From Colias croceus (lineage: Eukaryota; Arthropoda; Insecta; Lepidoptera; Pieridae): a DNA stretch of 64,000 nt. The number at the start of each line of letters is the position of its first letter. Position 1 is the stretch's first letter. Below the pieces are notes generated by a model. It worked only from the letters and a program-made list of their open reading frames with translations, was not told the origin of the DNA and searched no databases. The DNA lies in the NCBI RefSeq assembly GCF_905220415.1, contig NC_059547.1:7266501-7330500 (forward strand), given 5' to 3'. The position numbers and the translations under genes were made by a program. Of the stretch, positions 23,327 through 34,164 are shown piece after piece.

Positions 23327-25273
23327 TTACAGTCTACGCCCTACGGGATTTAAAGTTGACGAATCCTGGACAATTTTTCATTTTTAAATCTGTTATAAAG
23401 TAGATCCAGATACCTATAAAAAACGAAAAGAAAAAGCGATAAAGATATTTATTATGATGAACTATACGAAACATATTCTCGGTAAATGTTTCAAGTAAAA
23501 ACTATATCATGATAGGAATATTTAACGCTCCAATGATAATTGAAAGTCAAGGAGAAAAGATTAGGTAAGTGTACCTCTGGGTCACTAGGGCAATACGTTA
23601 TCTGTTATCACTAAGCGAGTTATTGCTCCACACATGAAATCATTTTTACTAGGTACTCTTTTATTTTATAAATTAGCAGCTGTGCTCCGCGGTTTCACCC
23701 GCATTGCTCTACTGTTGGTCTTAGCGTGATGCGATGTATGCCACAGATCACAGAAACTAAAGGGTATATTTTATATACCTAGCCTTTAGCCTTCCTCGAT
23801 AAATGGGCTATCTAACACCGATATAATTTTTTAAATGGGACCAGTAGTTCCTGAGATTAGCGCGTTCAAACAAACAAACTCTTCAGCTTTATAATATCCG
23901 TATAGGTAAACAAAAGATACGAAAATTTATCTTTAAAACAAGAGACATGAAATAGTATAGTAAGTAAATGAGGCTTTCAGAATGTATATCTTCAGGGTGT
24001 AGTTACGTCTCACAACGAGCCTGACCTAATTCTTGACTCTAGTCTGCACAAAAGCTAAAGGTACCTACTATTTAAAAGTATTAATCATACCTATAAATGC
24101 AACTGTTTTCCCAGTTGACTCAAAATCTGGAAATATGGTACAAGTCAAAAGGGTCATTTATGATTGAGAATTTATAGATACAGCAAGAGAAATAACTAAA
24201 TGGCGCGTGAATAGTAAATTATTTTAATCAATAATTCATTTAACAATAACGTTAACGACAACAGTTTTATTTGTTTAGTTGTTGGGTACACATGGTATGT
24301 CTATATTCCACGTATTATAAGTCTCAGGAGGTGCGCTTGAATATTGATCCATAAGCATTACATAGTTTACAGTTTACACTCTCGAAATCAACACAATGAA
24401 TAGACCGTTTTGTGATTCATTCCCGGCTTGACAACAATGTCGGTATTTTCCGAGTAAGGATAATTGGATATAGTTAGTACCTACCTAACAGTATCTCTAT
24501 ACCATTTGATTAAATTACCTACTGGCTACTACATAGTTACAGTTTTTATAAGTTACCTACTTAGTGAATATTGGCCATGTTCATTACGACCCCAGCGTCA
24601 TTTAAACATCAGGATACTGTAACTGATATTTCGATCTCATTCCATTTCCACACCTACAGAGTTATATTACTTTTATATAGGATCATCAATTGTTTTTATT
24701 GTACCTAATAATGAACAATATAACAACACAGCCCCAAGTACAATTCCGATATGACACAAGTTGAGGCTATAATTTATTTGGCCTTCAGGCCCACTTTAGC
24801 GATATTGCCTAGTAGAAATAATTATAAACACAATTGCTATATACTAATGTAAAACGTTAAAATGTGAATAAATAAATGCCTGAAACCATGAAATTAATTC
24901 GTCTCTCGTCGTTAAGCTTATTTTCTCACAAGCAAGAGCAAACCATTCATAGTTCTTGATTTTTGTTCATACACATAACACATACCTACACTGCAGATTT
25001 CGTACCTACCTATATTGTTTGTATGGTTATTGACTTTGTAGTATCTTTACTTAGAAAAAGTTCGTAAGTACCCATGTATTCAGCAAATGCATACTCATAT
25101 TTTTACTTATCGCTTAGAAGTTAGAACTTACATAGTACCTAGGTAAAATAAGGGAAGTCGCTGACAACTGCAATTACTTCAATATCTGTAAGCTTAATTA
25201 TTACAACGTTTATGTAGCAAATTCATATATTATATCTTCATATCAAAGGCAGGCGTTGTGGTTTATTAATAAA
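23327..25273. other. Intergenic AT-rich DNA
   Basis: No gene recognised. It contains a degraded Helitron-like fragment at 23673-23905. A stretch near 24770-24890, ending in AATAAATAAATGCCTGAAAC, looks like the 3' tail of an old LINE copy, but no coding part remains. Confidence 0.5.
23673..23905 (-). repeat. Degraded Helitron-like repeat
   Basis: The GC-rich tail TGTGCTCCGCGGTTTCACCC, the block GATAAATGGGCTATCTAACA and the block CCTGAGATTAGCGCGTTC match the copies at 49340, 53417 and 56388. The CTAG end has changed to TTAG. Confidence 0.65.
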
Positions 25274-25742
25274 CTAGCTTCCGCCCGCGACTCCGTCCGC
25301 GTGGATGTCGGTCTTCGCGTGGATGGTTTATTTCTCCATTTTGAGTAACTCTGACAATGACATCTTATAAATATCTATTGGACCCAAGAAGCTTATATAT
25401 TGGACCTATAATAATACGCAACGTGTGTTCGCGGTTCTACAGAACAACCTCTATGGATAAAACTGAAAAATTAAGATTAATTTTTTTTCTACGTATTTTT
25501 CCAGGATAAAAAGTATCCTATTTTACGCCCAGGATAATAAGTTATAATTATACCAAGTTTCATCGAAATCGAACCGGTAGTTTTCACGTGATGTCTTCAC
25601 ATACAGACAGACAGACAGACAAAAATTTTTTTAATCACATATTTGGGTTTGGTATCGATCCAGTAACACCCCCTGCTATTTATTTTTTCAATATTTTCAA
25701 TGTACAGAATTGACCCTTCTACAGATTTATTATATGTATAGA
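25274..25742 (-). mobile_element. Helitron-like repeat, 469 bp, copy 2
   Basis: Same termini as 22851-23326 (CTAG at 25274-25277, GA at 25741-25742 on +). Nearly identical along its length, with fewer CAGA units and a short internal deletion. The high identity points to recent spread. Confidence 0.75.
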
Positions 25743-26662
25743 TAATTAAATGTTACGTGCCTACTTAGTATATTATTTCGATTATTCAGGCGTAGGTAAT
25801 CTAGATACGAATTGAATGCGCCCATTTTCTGTAATTAAAATTAGATTTTGATTGTTTTATTCCGTTTAAGATTCCTTTGTTATTATTTTTAATACAATTT
25901 TTTTTTATTTGACGTAGGTAAGGACGTAGGTATATGTATAAATTTATAAATATAAGCATGATAAGTGTAAACTGTAAATAATTTCAATTAACTGTTCGTT
26001 TGATTTTCTTTCCTATAGAATATTGGTTATCTGATATATTTATACCAAGAATGTCCTGTGGTTGTTTATACAGGAAAACCGTGATCACATTGCTTTAGTT
26101 AGAGCAAATAAGATCTAAAACTAAGACATTTCTGTTATATTACTGAAAGTAGAGTTACACTAACTCTATATAGTACCTAACAGGACAAATCCGCTTCACA
26201 AAGAACTCTAGTTGCATTTTATTTTGGCAGATTTTCTTTAATAAAATATATCAAGACATAATTACTAATTGTAATATCAATCGAGAATTTCAGCATATAA
26301 CAGTAGGAGGGAACAGCTCATCTCTCATACAGTTGGCTCAGGACTGCCTGTACTTTGGATTCCCGCCAAACACCATGCCAATGCTTTTGTCATACGAAAC
26401 TAACCTATTTACACGGTCAGATAGATAAGATTTGAGATATACAATTTATTTATTCATTCATTAGAAATTGAGCAATTGATACTATTTAAATTATAATATA
26501 CTTATATAATTTAAATAATATTATATTATACTATATTAAATTTAAACTAATAGGTTATGTTATATTATTTTACGTCCCAGTATTGTGCTTCTTTATTTTA
26601 AAATTATATTGCAAAGAAACTATCATATTACGCTCATTATTCATTTTGATTAAAAATAAATT

Positions 26663-26731
26663 AAGTACCTACGTCCTACCTACCTACCTAAGTAATATCT
26701 ACTTAGGTAGGTAGGTAGGACGTAGGTACTT
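26663..26731. repeat. Perfect 32-bp inverted repeat with 5-nt loop
   Basis: Arms 26663-26694 and 26700-26731 are exact reverse complements, built from CTAC/GTAG units (AAGTACCTACGTCCTACCTA start), around ATATC. Confidence 0.85.
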
Positions 26732-27081
26732 ACTACTTACCTAGTTTATTATAATTTTTAAGTTGCCATGAGAAAACGCCGATAAAAATAACTAAATAAA
26801 TAAAAGTACTTTAAAAAATTTGTGAATTAACTAAGGCTCAAATAAAAACAGGTCATAAAAAATAAAATAAGTACCTACTAAAAAGTATTCATAAAAGAAA
26901 ATCGCTTCAATATACCTAACGTCATAACGTGGGCGTGTTAATTCAAGAGCTCATCTCCGTTGAGTTAAGAGATATCGATATTAAGTGCTAAAAACCCAAA
27001 TACCACTTCTACAGCTCTTCAGTAAAGCTAAAAGTTAAATAAAAAACAAAAGATTCACGTTTATCTATTTGAAATTTGAAA

Positions 27082-27401
27082 TCCATTGGTATACTAATAC
27101 CTAGTATAAATGCGAAAGTCCGTTCGTCTGTATTTCAAAGCTAAACCTATAGATGAAATTGGGAATAAAAGTACCTACCTAACTGGATAGATAGAAGCTT
27201 AGAGTATGTATTAGCTAGCCTAAGTACCTAGCAAGCTTAGAGTAGGTATGTATTAGCTAATACATACTCTAAGGATAGAAGATAAAAGACGGTGAAATTT
27301 TTTTTTTATAATTTTCATTTTTTAATGTTCAGTAGTTTAGGCGTGATTGAGTAACAGACAGACAGACAGAGTTACTTTCGCATTTATAATATTAGTATGG
27401 A
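27082..27401. repeat. Repeat with TC-CATAC-type ends in inverted arrangement
   Basis: The left edge reads TCCATTGGTATACTAATACC followed by ATAAATGCGAAAGT. The right edge reads ACTTTCGCATTTATAATATT then AGTATGGA, the inverted form of the same end. A CAGA tandem run lies just inside the right end. The same terminal sequence starts the copy at 57279-57461. Confidence 0.55.
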
Positions 27402-28399
27402 TTTCCAATATTAAACCGTTCTTTGTGTAAGTAACAAATGTTAACAGAAAACTCATGATATTATTATGCAAATATATGGAACAAATATTGCAAGCACGAA
27501 GCGAGATGGTGTAGTCTATACATTGTACATTTTAGATTTATCTTTATTTTGAGATTATGTATCTAAGTACTGAGTGAAATTCATACACATTCATAATATT
27601 TTATTGTCGATTTATAATTTAGGTACCGAGTTACCTGAAACAAAAAAAATACTTTCCCGAACTAATGTTAATCGGCACATAAAACAACGAATACTTAATA
27701 GTAAATTCGATTTTATGTGCAATTGAATTTTTTATTGAATTATTCTCTTGAATTATTCAAAATTATGTGATAAGTATATATATGATGTAGGTACTAGGTA
27801 CCTACTACCTACTATGGTCATACGTACCTACTTTGAACCTTTGATATTGTGTTCCGCATAGGTAATAAAATGATAAACTAAATTGCTTCTTTAGCAATTA
27901 AAAGTTAAATGAATTCTTGATTGTATCATAATGTTTCATTACGTTTATTTTATTAGTCTCGGGTAAGGTTTATAATTATAAACAATTTTTATACGTGGCC
28001 CAAACTTAAAAAAAACAAATTATTAAACATATTTCGTATTTAATACACTTGAATACAGCAATATTTTGTGGTAATAAGTAATAACAATAGAGGATTAAAA
28101 TCAAAATGTTATCAGATAACGTACCTTAAAAATTGTTCTTTATATCCTTCACAGGTGAAGTCAAGCAAACGACTGATAACAAGCGAGTAACTTTATGCAA
28201 AGATGGTTAGGTACAAAATACACTCTATGCATTTACTTATTAGTACATCAATGGACTTTAGAATCGATATCATTATAATCGACGGCAGCAATAGCGATTG
28301 TGATTATCAATCTGTGTTGCTCACTAGTTTTATGATATAATATAATATTATCTGTGTAGGTAGGTACCTACTTATTTTAAAAGTGCAACAGTGTTTATA

Positions 28400-29616
28400 G
28401 ATAGGGAGGCGAAGAGGGGAATTTTCTGTAATACTCGAGCGTGGCAGTTTAAGATATGAGAGATACCTTAGACCCAATAGAACAACCTTGTTAACTATTT
28501 AGCTCTATATGTAGTGACGCGCGCCTTGGATAGACGATCAGATTAGTAAAAAAAAATCGATAGTCTGAAATACTCGAGCGCGTCAGATTAAGATATTGGG
28601 GGTTGATTTTAGTGTTTTAAGACTAAATTTAACTAATCTGACCATAAGTCCTTGACGCCGCCGAGTTATAGGGTCGCGAACTTGTAAAAAAAAAACGTTA
28701 ATCCGGCATTCTCGAGCGCGATTGTTTTTATTTTTATTTTGAAGAATATAATCTAAAACTTACTAAAAATACAAAATCTGCCGGTTTCCGCATGACCGGA
28801 AGTCTGGAGGAGCCATTTCGTCTTCCAGAAAACGCGTTGCAGCATATATATCGCGAACTTTACTTTTTCCAAAAAATAAACAAAAAAGGTAATTTTATTT
28901 TACAAAAAAAGGGCTCTTCTAATTTTTTTCCAAATTTAAACCTTTTTTTACTTGAAGCATCATAAAAACTCAAACTCCCGGTTTTTTGAGTATATCTCGA
29001 AAACTGAGGGTGTTAAGAAAAATTGATATGAAATAACGGTGATAAAAAAAAAGAAACCCACAAACCTTTTTCGGTCAGATTAAGAGAACCCACCAACATT
29101 TTTGTCAGATTAAGAAAATATGCGTTCAGGATACCGAGATAAACCTCCCCTATGAAAATCTGACGCGCTCGAGTATTTCAAAAGGACTTTTTTTTTCTGC
29201 ATTTTCAAAAATTCATCGTAACTTATCGTCATGCCGTAATCGTCAGTTTTTTTAAGGGGAGCTTCCTTGGGGCCTACTTAACACCCCTTCCGAAAATCTG
29301 ACGCGCTCGAGTAAATTTTTTTTTTGTGCATTTTTGACGAATTTATATGCCTAGCCCCACCACGCAAACCGGCAGATTAGTATACCGTTGTTATCAGAGG
29401 CACTTGGGGCATACGTAGTATGAATATCTGACGCGCTCGAGAATGCCCAAGTAACTGTTTTTTTTTACATTTTTGAAAATCCGTACACGCCAAACCCACC
29501 GCTAAAATGGTTTTTACCGTAGAAGCTTTTCTTTTCGAAATTATTTTCTCTTTCGATTTTGATAAGTCTCGACGACGCCGTTGAATTACGCCATTTAGCT
29601 ACCTCGCCTCCCTATC
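28400..29616. mobile_element. Unclassified non-autonomous DNA transposon, copy 2 (1217 bp)
   Basis: Same 13-bp ends (GATAGGGAGGCGA) and TA flanks (28398-28399 and 29617-29618) as copy 1. Same six inverted subterminal CTCGAGCGCG motifs. The differences from copy 1 are scattered substitutions and a short indel in an A-rich run. No open frame of useful length. Confidence 0.85.
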
Positions 29617-32134
29617 TATTATGTGACTTGGTGATAATAATTGTCATGAAAAAAAAAATTGTATGGCGACTGAAAATATCCTGACAATATTACACAAAAA
29701 CGTCGTAATTTTTGTACACATTTTACTATTATTATTCTCGTTTCTCCTCACTCTAACATTAACCTCTTGTCCACTTTATACAGGCTAAATAGCTTAGTAT
29801 TGGTTCTACAAGGTAAGATTAGTGAAATTCTCAGTGCCCGAGTGCCTCAGAGTTCAGACCCACGAGAAGGATTTCACGCTCAAGAAAACGGGACGCGGGT
29901 GAAATTCCTGAGGAATTTATATTTCTATTTTTTACTCTGCAGCCTGCAGGTTTTGTTAATGTTGAAAATGAGTTGAAATACATTGAATACTTTGTAGATT
30001 ATGTTCATAATACGTAGGTATATAGTATAATTAAATAATTGTACATGTATTCATATCTGTTATATTTTATTACTGGCTCTGTTTATAGAAACATTAAATT
30101 TAACGGTGTCATAAAACGTGTAGATATAGCTACATTATAATAAATATGTAGTTAATATATATGTACCTATTATATGTATAGGTATCTATTGTAATGAAGG
30201 GTGTATGTTTCTCATATTATGTAGTCACCTGACTATATGTACATGTAGAAATATAATAAGTACCTAAGTCAAGAAATAAAATGTCCCTTTATGTGAAACA
30301 AATAAGGAAATAACCTTTTTATTCAAATCCAACAACCTTGCATTTAAATTGAATAACCACGATTGTTGTAGATTGTATTGTTATCATATTTTTGTGGTAA
30401 AACCAACGTAAGATATATTTGAATGACTTGATATAGGTAGGTAGATAGAATTTTAATGTACTTACTTAGGTACCTAACTAGGTACTTAATATTTACGAAC
30501 CTTTACCATAGTATTACAATATTATTGTAATACTGTGCCTTTACATTAAAAAAAATTACATAATATTACTTATGGTAATCTACGTCATGCATATACCTAG
30601 ATTACTAGCTTTCCGCCTGCGGCTTCGCCCGCGTTTTCAAAGAAAAACCCGCATAGTTCCCGTTCCCGTGGGATTTCCGGGATAAAACCTAGCCTATGTT
30701 ACTCGTGGATAATGTAGCTTTCGAATGGTGAAAGAATTTTTAAAATCGGTCCAGTAGTTTATGAGCCTATTCATTGCAATCAAACAAACAAACAAACAAA
30801 GTTATCCTCTTTATAATATTAGTGTAGATAGTGTAGATGTAGATTAGAGATATTATCCAAATTTATATTAATTAATACCTTTTTTTATTAATTTATGATG
30901 AATATTTTTGATAACACCCCAAAATGCACTATTCATGAAAAACTTCCTAATCCAATCGTTAAATTCTTCTTTCGTTTTGTTTTTGACAAAACAAAATTAT
31001 TTAGCCTATTTTGCGACTTTACTACATGGACATAAGGTTTATAATAGCATTGACACTCATGGACAAAGACAAAATCAGCTGACTACTACAAATATTGCAA
31101 CACAGTTGAAATCACATTGCAATATCGGGTTCATTCTAAAAGTTTTGTGTGTATTATAAATTGTTCTAATTAAATAAACACGACTTTGTTGAAAATGATA
31201 ATATTTAAATTTTAAACGTAACCGATATTGCATTTGTTTATTAAGCTCTACATACAAAAAAATAAAAATTGTAATAATATTAAGTATCTCTGAGATCGAA
31301 AGCAAATAAATTTCTCTATGAGGAAGTAAATATTTATTTTTTTTAAGTACTCAAAAAGTATTTACCAGTACTACGACGACCTCACGATGCAGAATCGTGT
31401 GATGCACAAACACTCAACGACTTTTCATTACAAACACGATCAGAATGTAAACATTGGGTGATTACATGAATGACGGGCATTAATATTATGTCACGATCGG
31501 TAGAGAAAATAAGTGAGCGCGAGACAGGTGATCTTATTACGCGGTAGTTAGAGAGGGAGGGAGGGTTTATGGTTGCCCTAAATTCGCGGTGTTAAGCCGC
31601 CGCAGCGCGAAAGAGCGCGAAGACAACAAGCGGACCGCGTCCGACTCACATCGCTACCGAGTTGTGACTATTCTATTCAAGCACTGTAGAATATCTGACG
31701 CCAAAGCCCAAAAGAAAGAGCCCAATTATCTATATAAACGTAGTATAGAGTACACACGCGTTTACTATGCAGTGACGTCATTTCATTCAAGAATCACCCG
31801 TAACTTTCATTGATTGTATGTCCCTGTGATCTATAACAGACGTCATACCTCATTGATAATACAAGGTGATCAGTTGCGGCTGAGTCGCATGCATATTATT
31901 ATAATATTTAATTAAAATTTAATAGGTATTTTTTTCAATTATTAACTAATTATTATTATTAATACTTAATAGATAAGTAAGTATAGGTAATTTTATATAA
32001 AGGAACTCTTAATACTTAAATAAGTTATAACACATTGTGACATTACTAACACAGTTGACAGATATGTACTATATATTGTATCTGTATATTGTGTTACTAA
32101 TCACTACATAGGTAGTTACTAGTTACTAGTTAGT
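29617..32134. other. Intergenic DNA with one GC-richer patch
   Basis: A Helitron-like copy is at 30605-30828. Around 31490-31680 the sequence becomes CpG-rich (GAGCGCGAGACAGG, GCCGCCGCAGCGCGAAAGAG), unlike its surroundings, which may mark a promoter or an unrecognised first exon. No protein family could be recognised in its short open frames. The remainder is AT-rich. Confidence 0.45.
30605..30828 (-). mobile_element. Helitron-like repeat
   Basis: The minus strand begins A|TCTACACTAATATTATAAA and ends CGCAGGCGGAAAGCTAG|T. Contains a CAAA tandem run and the block GTGGGATTTCCGGGATAAAA (on +), shared with 14557-14764 and inverted at 51866-51997. Confidence 0.72.
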
Positions 32135-32249
32135 AATAGTATAAAACAAAGTCGCTTTCTCTGCCCTATGTCCCTTTGTTTAAACTACGCAACGGGTTTT
32201 GATATGCGGTTTTTAATAAAGTGATTGAAGAGGAAGGTTTTAGTATATA

Positions 32250-33842
32250 CACTCACCGGCACGGAATCTTGGCCACTTACAAATTTGCTGATAAAAAAAG
32301 TTTGGAGTGTTTTTCACGATTTTTTTGTATGCAGATATGTTAACATATTATTTGTTTAATTTTATGGTAAGAAATCATTAAGTTTAAGAATAATCTTTTA
32401 CCACTTTTTAAGAGTTTCTCGAAATTTGTGTTTTGTGCGGTTAAGCCGAAGTTACTAATTGTTCGTTTTAAACTTTTTTCGATATCGTTTATGCCGTTTT
32501 AAGATATTGTTATTGTTGTACTGTAGTCAATGATCATAACAAACAATAAAAAATGCCGTTAAAATCTGAACAACATGCTCAGGCCATCACAATGTTATAC
32601 CAATGACTGCCGCAACATAAAGTACCTAATGTACAGTACATACCACGTTCAGCGATGCACTGTGCATGGAGGAGATACCAGGAGACTGGCAGCTACACGT
32701 GCAGACCAGAAAATGAAGGCGTGAGGTGCATATCAGCTCGAGAAGACCCCTTTATTGTTCAAGAGATACTCAGAAATGGCTTTCTGACAGTTTTTGAGAT
32801 ACGCCAACGGCTTTAAAACACCAGGATAAAAAAATGTGAGTGAGCAATCGGTGAGAAGACTAATGAAGGAAGTTAATTTGAAGGTTTGCAGACCAGCACG
32901 CCGACCAGAACTCCTCATATATCACAGAGAAGCACGTCTTCGTTTTGCACGAGAACATGAAAACTGGACCCACGTCTAGTGCGTTCGTGAAGTGTTCACA
33001 GATGACTGCTAAGGCACTTTACGAGCTTCTGATAGCCAAGAGTCAGTATAGAGGACACGAGAAGAGAGGTTTTCACCCATTACCACACTCAAATTGCGAT
33101 TATTCATAGAGGGTCAATAATGGTATGGGGAGGTATAAGTTCTGATGCTCGCACGGAGTTAGTTATCGTAGATAATGGCTTAAATTTAATCAGGTATATT
33201 GAGGAAATTCTTCAGGAACATGTTCAGCCCTATTACAGGTTTATCAGTGAAGAAAATTTGCTACTAATACACTATAACGCACGTCCGCGTGTCGTACGAT
33301 GTGTATAATCTCACCTTCAAGGGGTTATTATTGAAAAATTGGAGTGTCCAGCTCATAGCCCGGATCTTAATCCAATAGAACACACCTGTGACATGCTTAT
33401 AAGAAACATAAAGTTCGATTCCAACCCAGCACCAATTTAAGATGAGCTTAGAAATACAGCTGCGGCCGTTTGGTACACTATAGCTCAAGTGGACATCAAA
33501 AATGTCTTCTAGAGTATGCCAGACTGGATGCAAACATTGTTTAAGGCAAGAGAAGGAAACACCCTATATTAAAAGGTTCAAATTTTTTTTATGGAAACGT
33601 TATTTCTAATTTTTGTGCATTTTTTAAGAAATCATTTAAATTTCACAGGAAAAGCGTAAATTCTTGTTTAATTCATATCTACGCGGTAGTACTTCTTACA
33701 AACTTCCAATTATTACTAAAAGTTAGTAAAAACATTAAAGTAACTAGTTTTAATTAAATTTTTATTGAATTTTGTAGTAGAAAAGAAATAGTTTTATTTT
33801 ACGCAAAAATTTGCAGTGGCCAAGATTCCGTGCCGGTGAGTG
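32250..33842. mobile_element. Tc1-like transposon, defective
   Basis: 1593 bp with inverted ends CACTCACCGGCACGGAATCT / AGATTCCGTGCCGGTGAGTG and TA duplications at 32248-32249 and 33843-33844. It carries a broken transposase gene (32552-33571). The ends are near-perfect, although the gene is dead. Confidence 0.9.
32552..33571 (+). pseudogene. Tc1-family (DD34E) transposase pseudogene
   Basis: Recognisable pieces in order: an N-terminal helix-turn-helix remnant near 32650-32720; REARLRFAREHENW near 32930-32970; EVFTDD (first Asp) at about 32990; MVWGGISSDARTELV at 33120 onward; HYNARPRVV near 33270; and PAHSPDLNPIEH near 33350. The second catalytic Asp (normally HDNARPH) is Tyr, and the final Glu lies 35 residues after it, as in DD34E enzymes. 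There are several in-frame stops and probable frameshifts, so it cannot make an active protein. Confidence 0.85.
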
Positions 33843-33997
33843 TAATTTATTAGGTTTTAGACAAAGCGGGCGAAACCGCGGGCGGTAAGCTAGTTGTTTT
33901 ATAATATGTAGTGACTAGGCTACATAATATGCCAAAGAACTGTCCCGTGGTTCTTACGCGACAACCCTCCATGGACATATCTTCCATATACAATATA

Positions 33998-34164
33998 CTA
34001 GTGGTTCGCCCCGGCTTCGCCCGTGGTACCTACATGTTTAAACTATCCTATCTCTCAAGTTGGATCGAACTGCACATGGTGTGCGAATTTTATTATAATC
34101 GGTTAAGTGGTTTAGGAGTCCATTGAGGACAAACATTGTGACACGAGATTTATATATATTAAGA
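33998..34164 (-). mobile_element. Helitron-like repeat
   Basis: The minus strand starts TCTTAATATATATAAATCTC and ends with CTAG|T at 33998. Nearly the exact inverse of 18654-18820, so one recent source gave both. Confidence 0.75.

Larger units (their letters stand above)
25743..28397. other. Intergenic AT-rich DNA
   Basis: No gene recognised on either strand. It contains a 32-bp perfect palindrome (26663-26731), a repeat with inverted-repeat-like ends (27082-27401) and several TAGGTAGGTAC-type short runs. No RNA gene was recognised. Confidence 0.5.
32137..33893 (+). repeat. Old Helitron-like repeat split by a Tc1 element
   Basis: The left part 32137-32249 and the right part 33843-33893 match the uninterrupted relative at 52411-52582 (AACTACGCAACGG, GAGGAAGGTTT, then ATTTATTAGGTTTTA, ending GCGGGCGGTAAGCTAG). 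The Tc1 element at 32250-33842 has inserted at TA between the two parts. Confidence 0.75.

Noticed and set aside
29767..29976. 69-codon open frame in intergenic DNA
   Set aside because: Begins with TTG and has no family resemblance or exon context.
31589..31813. 74-codon open frame starting MLSRRSAKEREDNKR
   Set aside because: No family resemblance and a non-ATG start; kept only as a CpG-rich patch.
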